Under the pieces are notes generated by a model, which saw only the letters and a program-made list of their open reading frames with translations, made no database searches and was not told the DNA's origin. Positions 19,837 through 29,950 of a stretch of 50,353 bases of DNA are shown here, one piece after another (the first letter of the stretch is position 1; each line of letters opens with the position of its first letter). The translations under genes were made by a program, and so were the position numbers. The DNA is from Paulinella micropora (taxonomy: Eukaryota > Cercozoa > Imbricatea > Euglyphida). Location: NCBI GenBank assembly GCA_009731375.1, contig BJOX01000010.1, positions 588,383 to 638,735 of the forward strand, given 5' to 3'.

Positions 19837-20576
19837 AGGCTGATTTCTTTTCTGGCTTGTTTTTGGAACAGCAGAAAGAAAAATTGGACAGACCTATCTC
19901 TTCTGAGTAGGTGTTCCAAGAAACAAATACTCCAGCACATCCCCACACAGCTCTTTTTGCAAAACTAGACGTCTAGGCGTTTGTGAGTAGGTGTCTCAGT
20001 ACCCTCTCCACAGCCTGTATCTGTGTCCTCACAAGGAGGCCAGACACCAGACCTCGTAGCTGTTCTTTTGTTCTCTCTTGAGACAGAGACAGAGTAGGTC
20101 AACAGACGTACAAACAAACACTCACAGATACAAACAAACTTGAAGGACACGAGCGTAGTACTCTACCTTTCAAGTCTGTGCACTTTGTTGCCTCTCAAAC
20201 CACACACATCAGAGTATTTTTGCAAATCTCTGACTGTCTTTCGACAATAGGTCTGAACAAGTGTCAGACGACAAGTCGACTTCTCAAGGAGTGCTTCTCT
20301 AGCCTCTTTGACATTATCTGTACATAGGTCCTCGTACCTCATAACAGATACAACAACAAAAAGAGAAAAAGAAAAGAGGAGTGGAGAAGGAGATCAAATT
20401 TTCAGAGAAAGTCGTACAGATTACTTCTTTCTCACAAAAAAAAAACACATAAGACATAGAGGTGAGACGCTCTTTCTCTATACTGTCTTTTCGTTTTTTC
20501 TCTCTATTCCTCATAGACGAACAGAGCAATTACGGGGTAGAAACAACTCTGTCTCGTCCGTATTCCTTCAGCGTCC
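19837..20576 (+). other. 5' leader of the plus-strand element
   Basis: About 740 bases without a sustained ORF between the primer site and gag. Confidence 0.7.
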
Positions 20577-20596
20577 ATGTCTACTAGGTCTGAAGA

Positions 20597-23086
20597 TTGG
20601 CAGGAAGGAGGGGGGAGAGTGAGCGAACCCCAGGAAACGAAGAGGAGTTCGTTGATTCTCATGCAGAAGGAGGAGATCTGGCACCTTCCTTTGACACAGG
20701 AGGAGCAGAGAATCAATTTTTTACTGCGCCTTCCTTTGACACAGGAGGAGCAGAGGAAGTCGAGGAGGAGCAGAAGGGAGGAGAGGAAGCGAGGTTTGTG
20801 GCCGAATATGGCAAACTAAGTAAGAAGGAGTTTGAGGAGAAGAAAGGGAAGGATGAGGCCTATAAATGGCTATACATTCCCCAAGAAATGCGATGGGGAC
20901 AACCCTTGAAGAAGGAGGACATCTGTTACCCTCTCCCAAGGCAAGCTCTGCCTCTGGCAGAATTCCTCAGAGACGACGGTGCACAGTTACAGGTGCAACA
21001 TGTCTCATTTGGGGACAATATGTCTTTACTGGAGCTACTCGACCTCTCATGGACAGTGTTTGAGTGTGCTATACTCTTTGAGTACCAGACTGGAAAGACT
21101 GTGCTGCCATGGAACACAAGAGCACTGGCTAGGTTGCTCGATCCTGGTCAGGACATTGATTCAATAAAGAGAGTGGAAAAGGAGTTTAAGTTCAGGAATC
21201 CAAAAGGACAGATCAATGTCATGGATGTGTCTCTGAAACTTATGGAGGCCAAGTTAGTGGACCTGGGTAAACTCCAACACACCCAGTTTGGCAGGGACCT
21301 TCACCCGGCCCTGAGGGAAATAGAAGGCGAAGCTGGAGGGGTGACGAGGATGAAGAAGCTGCATGCGGCCTTGGTGAAGGATGACGCATGGAAGAGGTGG
21401 GTCTTCACGAAGGATCATACGATCTTGGAGGGGACGGCCGCACCACCCCCCACCAATAAAGCGGGAGAGAAGGAGTTGGCGGAGAAGGCCTTGTTCCTTC
21501 GGAAGGCAGCTGAGATCCTGTCTTTTTTTCATCATGCCCAAGAGCTGTATATCAAAGAGCTAGCGGCTGAGAAAGAAAAGAAGGAGATGGAGGCAAAGAT
21601 TGCATTAGCCAAGGCGGCGGGAACAAAGGGACCGAAATATTCCTCTGGATCTTATATGGCTCCCTCGGGCCGCTCCGCCCCGTCAGCCCACACAGCCCCT
21701 TCGGCCCCTGCGACTAGCTCAGCGCCTACCACTGTTATTGTCAACAGTAATGACAAAAAGGACAGACAGGCTATCATACAGGCCTTCCAAAAATATACAA
21801 AGTCCGATGCCACTGCTCTGACGCTGTATGCAGAGACAGCGAGTCAGAAGGACACGGATGCGAACCTTCGAGACAAGCTCAGAAGAATTGATGCTTGTAT
21901 GAAGCAGCATCCAACGGACGAAACACAGGAGTATGAGGCGTTGTACACCTTGTTGGACCCATCAATCATCACACAAGGGTTTGATGTTGGGGAGTACAAG
22001 GCGATGAGAGCGGTAGAGGTGGCGGCTAGGAGAGCAGCCTCAGACCTGCAATGCACGGTGCCAGTTGCCGTCCTCTTGCAATACTTTAAAACTCATGGGT
22101 ATCAGCACCTGTGCACTGGTACTTTGATTGGGTTTGAGATTTTTCAAGAGGTGAACGAAGGGCTGGGCATTGGCACGAGGTTGGCAGCGATCCTCACTGA
22201 GGTCAGCGCCAAGTACGGGCTCTTTTATAGCCGGAAGTCTATCATTTTGTACTTCCTGAGTGCTTTGTGTACACGACACCCGAGCAAGCTCGCAAGGATC
22301 ATACAGTCCTGTCCGACCTTCACGGCGGTGAAGACGGCGGATTTTTTAGAAACGAATATATACGAGAGGACTGTAGCGGCTACTCCGCCGGGCGACCTGT
22401 TCAAGGAGGTGCTCGACGCGTGTTCCGAATTGGACACGGCCACCGAGTCATTCTCCAGTGCCGCGACACAGGGGGTTGGAGGTGCTCAAGCAGCACATGC
22501 AACTCGAACGGCAGGTCTCAAGAGGGGGAGAGATGAGCCGACGCCGTGCTACCGCTATTTTTCATACATGGCGTGTAAGCATGAGGCACAGAAAGGAGTA
22601 GGCAATTGCCTCTTCAGCCACGACTCTCTTGATGATAGGCAGCGAAATCTTTTCCTTAGAGAGCTCGAAGGCATGAAAAAGACCATGTACGCCATGTACA
22701 AGAAGGAGTTGGAGGAGGGGAGGTGGAATGCGAATATGGTCTCGGATGCGGAGTTCCGGGAGGCCATCATTTACTTCCTTGACAGAATGAAGAGAAGGGA
22801 GAAGAGAGAGACATCGGGCCGATCAAAGGCGCCGACTAGAGGAGGAGGAGAGACGAGAGGATCGTCACGAGGGTCCCGAGGGACACCAAGAGGGGCGGCA
22901 CCACGAGGACGAGGCTTTCGTGGAAGGGGAGGACGGACCCCAGCGCGCCCTCCCAGAGGACACGGATACTGGAATTATAGCACCAGTTCCAGCTCCAACT
23001 ACCCCCAGCAAGCTTATACCGCTACGGAGGGGGGACGTCAAGACGAAGACACCGGCTCAGGTGAGCGTGTTGTCGTCGTAGACTGA
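20597..23086 (+). CDS. gag: gag polyprotein
   Basis: Structural protein that would assemble the particle and package RNA, 829 residues from the ATG at 20597. It has an acidic N-terminus, a helical capsid-like middle, an Ala/Pro/Ser linker (about residues 350-375), a second helical block, a CCCH-type finger (C651-x8-C660-x10-C671-x3-H675), and an Arg/Gly-rich tail. The usual CCHC knuckle was not found. An earlier ATG at 20577 (MSTRSEDW) resembles the start of the minus-strand copy (MSTETAEV) but is in another frame, so a small indel in the nearby G run may have displaced the true start. The ORF ends at TGA (23084-23086), and the frame stays open afterwards into pol. Confidence 0.85.
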   Translation: MAGRRGESERTPGNEEEFVDSHAEGGDLAPSFDTGGAENQFFTAPSFDTGGAEEVEEEQKGGEEARFVAEYGKLSKKEFEEKKGKDEAYKWLYIPQEMRWGQPLKKEDICYPLPRQALPLAEFLRDDGAQLQVQHVSFGDNMSLLELLDLSWTVFECAILFEYQTGKTVLPWNTRALARLLDPGQDIDSIKRVEKEFKFRNPKGQINVMDVSLKLMEAKLVDLGKLQHTQFGRDLHPALREIEGEAGGVTRMKKLHAALVKDDAWKRWVFTKDHTILEGTAAPPPTNKAGEKELAEKALFLRKAAEILSFFHHAQELYIKELAAEKEKKEMEAKIALAKAAGTKGPKYSSGSYMAPSGRSAPSAHTAPSAPATSSAPTTVIVNSNDKKDRQAIIQAFQKYTKSDATALTLYAETASQKDTDANLRDKLRRIDACMKQHPTDETQEYEALYTLLDPSIITQGFDVGEYKAMRAVEVAARRAASDLQCTVPVAVLLQYFKTHGYQHLCTGTLIGFEIFQEVNEGLGIGTRLAAILTEVSAKYGLFYSRKSIILYFLSALCTRHPSKLARIIQSCPTFTAVKTADFLETNIYERTVAATPPGDLFKEVLDACSELDTATESFSSAATQGVGGAQAAHATRTAGLKRGRDEPTPCYRYFSYMACKHEAQKGVGNCLFSHDSLDDRQRNLFLRELEGMKKTMYAMYKKELEEGRWNANMVSDAEFREAIIYFLDRMKRREKRETSGRSKAPTRGGGETRGSSRGSRGTPRGAAPRGRGFRGRGGRTPARPPRGHGYWNYSTSSSSNYPQQAYTATEGGRQDEDTGSGERVVVVD

Positions 23087-23089
23087 CGG
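23084..23089 (+). promoter_or_regulatory. Candidate gag-pol readthrough stop (TGA CGG)
   Basis: The gag stop TGA is followed by C, and the same frame is open for 25 codons up to the first pol ATG at 23162. The minus-strand copy has the same layout (TGA CTG) and alignable codons after it, but no ATG at that place. UGA-C is a known leaky context, and readthrough here is inferred. Confidence 0.6.
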
Positions 23090-23161
23090 GAGGAGAAGAG
23101 AGAGGAAAAGAAGAGAGAGAAGGAGATAAAAACTGTTCTTTTTAATCCGACAGTCACAGTT

Positions 23162-26100
23162 ATGCCTACTGTTGATGAACAGGATACGAACGGTTCCGTT
23201 CCTCCCAGACGTGAAGGTGAAGGCACACAGCCTCACAAGCCTCAAGGTAAGCACTTGCTAGTTCATCCTTCGAGAGCTAATATGATAAATGATGCGAATA
23301 GGAAGGCGAAGAAGGCGATGGAGGAGAGGAAGCCGAAACCAAAGGCTAGGTCTCCTCCTACGAAGAAGCAGCGGACCGTACCCCCGCCAAAGGACTCAAT
23401 AGTCTCTGCTATAGACACGAGTACACTCGGTGTACCAGACTCTGTCCAAAAGACACTCGAGATACCGGAAGCCCCGGAGACTCAAGAAGTTAAGTTGGCG
23501 GAAAAGGGGGGAGAACGAGAAGAGGACAAGGAACTTGAGCTTAGACTCAAAACCCTAGAACGAAAAATTCATGTGCTAGCGGCTAGTTTACATAGACCAG
23601 ACGCGCTATGCTACACTGACCTCTTTTGTGAAACTTTACAAACCACATTAAAAGTTGGTAATGATACGATGGCGAATATTAATATTGTCGGCCAGAAGTT
23701 TTTGAATAGTCACCGGACATGGGTGGACAAAAACATTAGAAAAACAAAGGGGACCCTAAAAGGGGTAGGCAGCCGTACGGAAATTACGGGCATCGTCACA
23801 TTAATTTTCAAATTGAAATCCGGTCGAGTATATCGTGCGGACCTCTATGTTGTCCCCGATTACCACGGTTCAATCCTGCTGTCGTATGACCAATTGGCTA
23901 CGATGGGGGCTGTGATCGATTGCGCCGCACGGCGGGTGATTTATGGAGTGAAGAATGGAGAGGAGGAGGATATTAATCCGATGACTGCTACTGACTCATA
24001 CGAGGCTTTTGAGCTGAGTCTAGCAACGGAGAGGAAAAAGTTGGCCTTCGTACATGAGGCAACTGAAGCCTATGTACACCCCTATGTCACAGTGCCGGAG
24101 GAACTGACCTGGACCGACAATTGGGAGACGGAGATGCAGGCGTATACGGTTACGATTCCCGCATGGGACAGAAAGTCTATTGATGACTTAGTCGTAGCGC
24201 GTAATGAGGAGATAATATGTGTTGCGAAACAGTGCCCGTCGTTGGCCAGATTCGCAGAAGGTGGCGGGGCAGATGTCCATATTACTAATGGCTACTGTTA
24301 CCATGCGAAGGTGTCAGATGAGAAGAGAGAGGCGTTTGTGCCAAGGAGGAAGGGGCGTATCCCCGATACTCCAGCGGATGACATTAAAACTTTTATCACG
24401 AACTTTTGGGGCGATGTGCCTACCTGGCCGCGCTCATTAACTGAAGTGAAAAAGTGTCTACGGACTCTATTTGAGAGTAACAAGCCGTATACTGTCATTC
24501 TGCCATACAATGAGAACGCGATCTGGGCACAGGAGATAAGGGACCGGCTTATTGATCATCCTATACCTGTTCCTTCTCGCAAGCAACAGTTAGTGGTGGC
24601 TTGTCGACTCGGGTCTCGGGAGCAGAGCAGTGCATACAAGCAAAAGCTCAGAGCCCAGGACAAGTTGAAATTGATACCTCAAGCTTTCACATGCTTTGAT
24701 GGTTTCTACACCCGTAAGGCTCCGATACAATACGCGAACCTTATTGATATGCTTGTCGGGCTGGGTCATGATGATGAGCCGGACACAGTCACGTATGAAA
24801 GAACGGGACTAGACGATTTGTCCGAGGAAGATTTGAGTTTGGAGGAGGACTTAGCGCCCCTCAAGGAGCATAAGAAGATGTCGGAGGAAGATTTCCAAGC
24901 GGCGGCGCGGAAAATTTTAGAAGAAGGAGTGGGTTCGGAGAGAGAGAAGGCGTTTCTCAAAGCTAAGATGGAGGCGTACAGAGAAATTTTCGACCCTCCT
25001 CGGGCAGGTGGTGTAAAGTCGGATGACTTCACTGCTGTCATTTACAAGATACCGGGTGCGGAGCCATCTCCGGCACCACGGAGGGCAAATTTGAGCATAC
25101 ATGAGGCAAAAATAGCGGAGGAGAATGTGAGACAGTTGCTCGATGAGGACTTTATTGAGAGATCTACATCTCCAATTGTCTCTCAACCGAAAATCGTCCC
25201 TAAGCCAGGAGGAGAATGGCGCTTGACGATCAATTATGCCCGTGTGAATAAGGTGCTAGAGGAAGAGAGAAATCCTCTGCCGACCTTAGAAGAAGGCAGA
25301 AGGGTGCTGCGGAATGCTAAATTCTATTCGGTCATTGACCTTAAGAACGGCTTCTGGCAGATACCACTGGACGAGAAATCCAGATGGCTGACTGCATTCG
25401 TTGTGGGTATGGAAATATACCAGTGGAAGGTGCTTCCAATGGGACTCAAACAGGCCCCGGGGCTCTTTCAGAAGGCGATGCAGAAGATGTTGAGCGGTCA
25501 ATATGACGACCAGTCGGAGGATGGTTTTATGAGAAGGAGAGGACAGAAGGCGGGAGAATATGCATTTTGTTACATCGATGACATCATCGTATACTCTAAC
25601 ACAATGGAAGAGCATATCGATCACTTGTCAGATGTCTTCAGGCGCATCGGAGCATTTGGCCTGAAATGCAACCTAAAGAAATGTCAGCTTGCCAGGACAA
25701 GTGTGACGTATTTGGGTTACGAGATTTCTCATAATAGGGTCTCGATATCGCGCGAGAAGAGGGAGGAGATCATGAGTAGACAGTTGCCAAAGAATCGCAC
25801 AGAGTTACACTCTTTTCTTGCGATGGCACAGTACTACAGCCAGTTCATACCCGATTGGGGTGCAACTCGGGCTAAGCTGGAGAAGATGATTGATTTTGGA
25901 GACTTTGAGAAGTGGGATGAGGAGGCTTTGCAGGCGTTTAATACGCTCAAAGATCTCATTTACAAAGATCCCAAGGACGGCGGATTAGTACTTATGATGC
26001 CCGACTTTACGAAACCGTACGTAGTCGACACGGATGCATCTAAGTTTGCGATTGGCGCGGTGCTGCAACAAGAAGATGAGGAGAAAAAGTTGCGCCCGAT

Positions 26101-28909
26101 CATGTTTATTAGTAGAAAGCTGTGTGCGGCGGAGCGAAATTACTGCACGCGACAGAGGGAGGCGTTGGCAGTAGTATGGGCTCTCAAGAGGCTCAGAGAA
26201 TACTTGTGGGGAGGACCTCTATTCACGGTTAGGACCGATCATCACAACCTTCTTTGGTTGATGAATCATGAACAAACCGGCCGTTTGGCGCGGTGGCAAG
26301 CTTTCTTGTCATGTTTCAATTTCACGATGGTCTACTTACCGGGAAAGCGAAACGTAGTCGCTGATAGCCTTTCCAGGCTAGAGTTTCAGTCGGAGGTGTC
26401 GGCTCTCGTATCATCAGTGGAGATGATGGACCTGTCCACGGACAAGGTATACGAGGTGAGCCACATAGAGGCGATGCAGATGGCAAGAGGCGTTCGTTAT
26501 GACCGCACGGGTCTACGATATAGTCCTCAAGGCCCGGAGCATGGCATATGCTGTGAGGCGCATGTTCTCGAAGACGCTGAGTGGTCTTATGAGGCATACG
26601 AGAACGCGAAGGCGAATATAAAAGAAGAGGAGGAGACGACTGAGGTCTGTACTGAACCTCCACAGGAAAATCGAAGCGAGCTTGATGAAGACCCGGAAAG
26701 GGTAGGAGTAAGGTTGGAGGACGGTACTATTCATATCGCCTCGCCTACCGCGTGGAGGCAGCAACAGGCGACGGATCCGGAGTTCAAGGAGCTCATAACG
26801 TTATACAAGAACCCTAATGAGCTTAAAAAGACTCCACAGATCAAAGATCAGATGAAGGAGATGGCGTGGAGAGATGGGCTATTGTGGTACAAGGGCCAGC
26901 ATGGCAAATTTGCATCACAGCCTGACAAATGGACTCTCTGGGTACCAGAGAAGTTGAGGCGCTTTATATATGTCGCAGCCCATAACTGCCCCTTACTGGC
27001 ACATCCGGGTCGACAAAGAACTCATTGGTTCATAGCGAGGCGATTTTGGTGGAAAGGGATGAAGGAGGAGATAGACAGGGAAGTGGACGCATGCATCCCA
27101 TGCAAAACCACAAAGACACCGCTGAAGGCGAACTTTGGCCTGATCGGTACATTCCCGTTACACGCCGGGATGTTTGAATTTTTACACATCGATCATGTGG
27201 GACCTTTCCCCGAATCGGCAGAAGGGTACAGATACCTTCTTACCGCAATAGATCGAGCCACCAATTATGTCTGGGTTGTTCCTGTTAAGGACGCTACAGG
27301 CAAGACAACTGCGGAGGCTCTGATCGATAGGATCGTCTCGCAGATCGGAGTGCCTAGAAAGATATGTTCTGATCGAGGTTCTGACTTTAATAATGAAGTC
27401 ATCGACAGACTATCTAAGTACTACGGGATGAAATGGCAATATGTTACTGCCTATAACCCGAGAGCGAATGGCAAGATCGAGCGGGTACATAGACCTCTCA
27501 AAGCCTCGCTTAAGATGTACTGTATGAAGAAGGAGAATCAGAGAGCCTGGGTGGAGGCAGCACCTTCATTTGCCTTTGCAATGAACTGTCTACCCTCATC
27601 GGCATTAGGAGGAGCCAGGAGCTCAGTCTCGCCATATCAATTGGTTTACGGCCGAGAGCCTAATATCCCAACCTCACTTCTGCATCCAAAAGACACTTGG
27701 GCAGATGAGGATGAGTTGTTCGGGATGAGACTAAGAGCGAAGATGGAGGCGGAACAAATAGTTGCGGCGCACAGGAAGGCGGAGCGCAGAAAGACTGACG
27801 CACAAGGAGTGCGACAAGCGCACTTAGATCAAGTCCGTTTCCAGGTTGGGGATATTGTACTCTTGTACCATCCTCAAGTTCCTAAGGGGGTTAGCTCTAA
27901 GCTGTTTACCCACTGGAAAGGACCATACCAGGTCATGGAACAGATGGGACCTCTGAATTATAAGATCAGGGGTAGAGGGAAGGTGCAGATTGTGAATGTT
28001 CGAAGGCTGATCAAATATGACCCCTTCTTACTTGAGGATGAATCCGTTGAGGAGGCGTTGAAACGGATGAAGGAGGACTTCCAAGAGGTACCGCCTATAC
28101 AGAAGGAGGATACCTTAGAGGAGGAGAATGCCTATCGGGCACCGGTCACGGAGAAGGAGGAGACCGAGAAGGAGAGTAAGGAAGACTCAAACCGCAAAAG
28201 CGCGGCGGGGACTCAGTCTAAAGCCCCCATAGTCCGCGGCGGTACGAAGGAGAAGTTCACGGAGGCGCAGAGGAGGAGAGCGCAAAACGATCTCATCTTC
28301 GACCAACCGAGGAAGGTGGCAAGGTCGACGCGAGCGACGGATGTCCATGGAGGAGGAGGGGAGAAGGACACTAACCCGAACGCGGGTAATGTGGACATTC
28401 GACATGTGCGATGGAAGGAAGGAGAGGCGATTGCGGCCATCAAGTGGGTCCGAGACGCTTTTTATCTGTTGAGACCGGCAGAATCTCATGTTGCCGATGA
28501 CACTCTCTCAGATCTTTATCTCATGCGAGCTGTGGCGGTCCCGCAGACTACACGGGCAGCACGGACATCGAAGAGATCCTTAGCAGCAAAAACGATACAA
28601 CCGGTACTCCATTTTTGGAGAAGCATGGACCCTGTTGAGGATCCAAAAGCTAGACAATATTTACCGGTGTACAAAGACGCGAAAAATCTCGAGACATGGG
28701 ATGATACTATTACCCTTCGAGACAAAGACCACACTGCGTGGACTATTCAGTCACTGCCTAGAGGAGTGCTTGACATTCCTTTTGACTTATCTTTGGGCGC
28801 CATCCCTAACAAAATATGGGACATTCTGGAGGAGTCGAAGTTTGACTTGACTTTTGTTGGCGGCCCGCCACCTGGCAAAGGGGTTCGCGCAAGGCGACGA
28901 AGGCAGTAA
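23162..28909 (+). CDS. pol: pol polyprotein (PR-RT-RNase H-integrase)
   Basis: Copies element RNA and inserts the DNA. 1915 residues are counted from the first ATG, and translation may really continue from gag. Domains: aspartic-protease-like region with D168-T-M-A; a conserved spacer of unknown function (about 270-600); RT with LKNGFWQIPL and YIDD (804-807); RNase H starting VVDTDAS (D956) and ending ADSLSRL. Integrase has an HHCC finger from H1274 (HNC..H, C..C) and catalytic D1344, D1404, E1440 (D,D-35-E). A GPY/F module has G1587-P-Y. A C-terminal extension of about 300 residues, first charged then globular, matches nothing I recognise, and no clear chromodomain is seen. There is no internal stop. 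Confidence 0.93.
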   Translation: MPTVDEQDTNGSVPPRREGEGTQPHKPQGKHLLVHPSRANMINDANRKAKKAMEERKPKPKARSPPTKKQRTVPPPKDSIVSAIDTSTLGVPDSVQKTLEIPEAPETQEVKLAEKGGEREEDKELELRLKTLERKIHVLAASLHRPDALCYTDLFCETLQTTLKVGNDTMANINIVGQKFLNSHRTWVDKNIRKTKGTLKGVGSRTEITGIVTLIFKLKSGRVYRADLYVVPDYHGSILLSYDQLATMGAVIDCAARRVIYGVKNGEEEDINPMTATDSYEAFELSLATERKKLAFVHEATEAYVHPYVTVPEELTWTDNWETEMQAYTVTIPAWDRKSIDDLVVARNEEIICVAKQCPSLARFAEGGGADVHITNGYCYHAKVSDEKREAFVPRRKGRIPDTPADDIKTFITNFWGDVPTWPRSLTEVKKCLRTLFESNKPYTVILPYNENAIWAQEIRDRLIDHPIPVPSRKQQLVVACRLGSREQSSAYKQKLRAQDKLKLIPQAFTCFDGFYTRKAPIQYANLIDMLVGLGHDDEPDTVTYERTGLDDLSEEDLSLEEDLAPLKEHKKMSEEDFQAAARKILEEGVGSEREKAFLKAKMEAYREIFDPPRAGGVKSDDFTAVIYKIPGAEPSPAPRRANLSIHEAKIAEENVRQLLDEDFIERSTSPIVSQPKIVPKPGGEWRLTINYARVNKVLEEERNPLPTLEEGRRVLRNAKFYSVIDLKNGFWQIPLDEKSRWLTAFVVGMEIYQWKVLPMGLKQAPGLFQKAMQKMLSGQYDDQSEDGFMRRRGQKAGEYAFCYIDDIIVYSNTMEEHIDHLSDVFRRIGAFGLKCNLKKCQLARTSVTYLGYEISHNRVSISREKREEIMSRQLPKNRTELHSFLAMAQYYSQFIPDWGATRAKLEKMIDFGDFEKWDEEALQAFNTLKDLIYKDPKDGGLVLMMPDFTKPYVVDTDASKFAIGAVLQQEDEEKKLRPIMFISRKLCAAERNYCTRQREALAVVWALKRLREYLWGGPLFTVRTDHHNLLWLMNHEQTGRLARWQAFLSCFNFTMVYLPGKRNVVADSLSRLEFQSEVSALVSSVEMMDLSTDKVYEVSHIEAMQMARGVRYDRTGLRYSPQGPEHGICCEAHVLEDAEWSYEAYENAKANIKEEEETTEVCTEPPQENRSELDEDPERVGVRLEDGTIHIASPTAWRQQQATDPEFKELITLYKNPNELKKTPQIKDQMKEMAWRDGLLWYKGQHGKFASQPDKWTLWVPEKLRRFIYVAAHNCPLLAHPGRQRTHWFIARRFWWKGMKEEIDREVDACIPCKTTKTPLKANFGLIGTFPLHAGMFEFLHIDHVGPFPESAEGYRYLLTAIDRATNYVWVVPVKDATGKTTAEALIDRIVSQIGVPRKICSDRGSDFNNEVIDRLSKYYGMKWQYVTAYNPRANGKIERVHRPLKASLKMYCMKKENQRAWVEAAPSFAFAMNCLPSSALGGARSSVSPYQLVYGREPNIPTSLLHPKDTWADEDELFGMRLRAKMEAEQIVAAHRKAERRKTDAQGVRQAHLDQVRFQVGDIVLLYHPQVPKGVSSKLFTHWKGPYQVMEQMGPLNYKIRGRGKVQIVNVRRLIKYDPFLLEDESVEEALKRMKEDFQEVPPIQKEDTLEEENAYRAPVTEKEETEKESKEDSNRKSAAGTQSKAPIVRGGTKEKFTEAQRRRAQNDLIFDQPRKVARSTRATDVHGGGGEKDTNPNAGNVDIRHVRWKEGEAIAAIKWVRDAFYLLRPAESHVADDTLSDLYLMRAVAVPQTTRAARTSKRSLAAKTIQPVLHFWRSMDPVEDPKARQYLPVYKDAKNLETWDDTITLRDKDHTAWTIQSLPRGVLDIPFDLSLGAIPNKIWDILEESKFDLTFVGGPPPGKGVRARRRRQ

Positions 28910-29703
28910 GTGACATTTTTTTCTTTTATCACGCGTCGGACATTGAAAGCTGCATGTGGATTAATCTCATAGTGCCCATGTCAGATCATGTCTTATTAAA
29001 ATGTTTTTATACCATTGTTGTTACTTGGCATTTTTATCGCAACATATGAGTGCGAGGGTCAATCGGCAAATGGATACGACACCGTATAAGGGGATCGCTT
29101 GTGAGTTTAGCGATGGTGTTCCTGGTACGACCCTGCTTCAAGTATCCAGGGTGATGTTCTCAAAAAATGTTCTCATAGTAGACATATTAAATTTTTTTCT
29201 TTGGATATACTTAATATCGTCATACCAGCACGGTCCGTCTCTACTTGTGTCGGCATATCGCATGGTCGGGCTCACTCACCCCGGCTTTGGATATAGTTAT
29301 TAGGTCTGGCCCCCTAATACTATATTAAGGTAACAGATGGAATACAAGGGTATGTTATTAAAAGACAATGTATTTACTGATCGGAAGTGTTTTTGGAGAA
29401 GGAGAAAAATTATAACGCTGCTTTTATTGCAATAGTAATACTATTTGTTCTCGACATACTGCCTCAGAATTAAGTTACGGGGGGGACAACAAGTGTGGAA
29501 GGAGAGTTTTTATTTACAAAAACGAGGCTGGAGATTTATAGTTGACTCGTGTCTGGCGTATGCGTTTTATATATCCACTGCACCGTCTATCCGTGGGTTA
29601 ATGCACTTAGTTGCGACACCCCGTAGCGTTTGTGCAGAAAAGAAATCAGCAATTATATGACGAAAATATTGCATATTTCCGTCATAAAAACGGGAAGGGG
29701 TAC
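28910..29703 (+). other. Non-coding tail between pol and 3' LTR
   Basis: No env-like or other convincing ORF. It ends in the purine-rich stretch next to the LTR. Confidence 0.65.
29686..29700 (+). promoter_or_regulatory. Polypurine tract
   Basis: AAAAACGGGAAGGGG lies three bases before the 3' LTR, the normal site of plus-strand priming. Confidence 0.75.
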
Positions 29704-29950
29704 TGTAGGCATCACCCCCCGGATAGCCGGTAAAAAGTACCCTTTTTCTGGTGTCAGGTGCACCTAGTTTTTTCCCATTATTTTCAATATCGTTTGGCCG
29801 GATTTGACCTAATGCCATTTTAACCTTGGTCTGTTGCCGTTTTCTTTTCGGCTTCACTGAGCTAATATAACGAGACATCATTCTCTTTTGGGGATTTGTG
29901 TCTGGTTGTATTACCGACTTTTTATTGAGCTATCTTCGGGGATTGTAACA
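29704..29950 (+). repeat. 3' LTR
   Basis: TGTAGGCATCACC to GATTGTAACA, 247 bases. Near-identical to the 5' LTR. Confidence 0.95.

Larger units (their letters stand above)
19572..29950 (+). mobile_element. Near-intact Ty3/gypsy-like LTR retrotransposon
   Basis: Order is LTR (248 bp), primer binding site, leader, gag, UGA, pol, a 794-bp tail, polypurine tract and LTR (247 bp). The pol order PR-RT-RNase H-integrase with a GPY/F module places it in Ty3/gypsy. By eye the LTRs differ at two substitutions and one indel, so insertion is recent. Flanking 5-mers (ATATT left, TTTTT right) do not match, so no target duplication is seen. Confidence 0.95.

Noticed and set aside
28910-29703. env-like gene after pol
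   Set aside because: Only short ORFs, with no signal peptide or membrane segment pattern.
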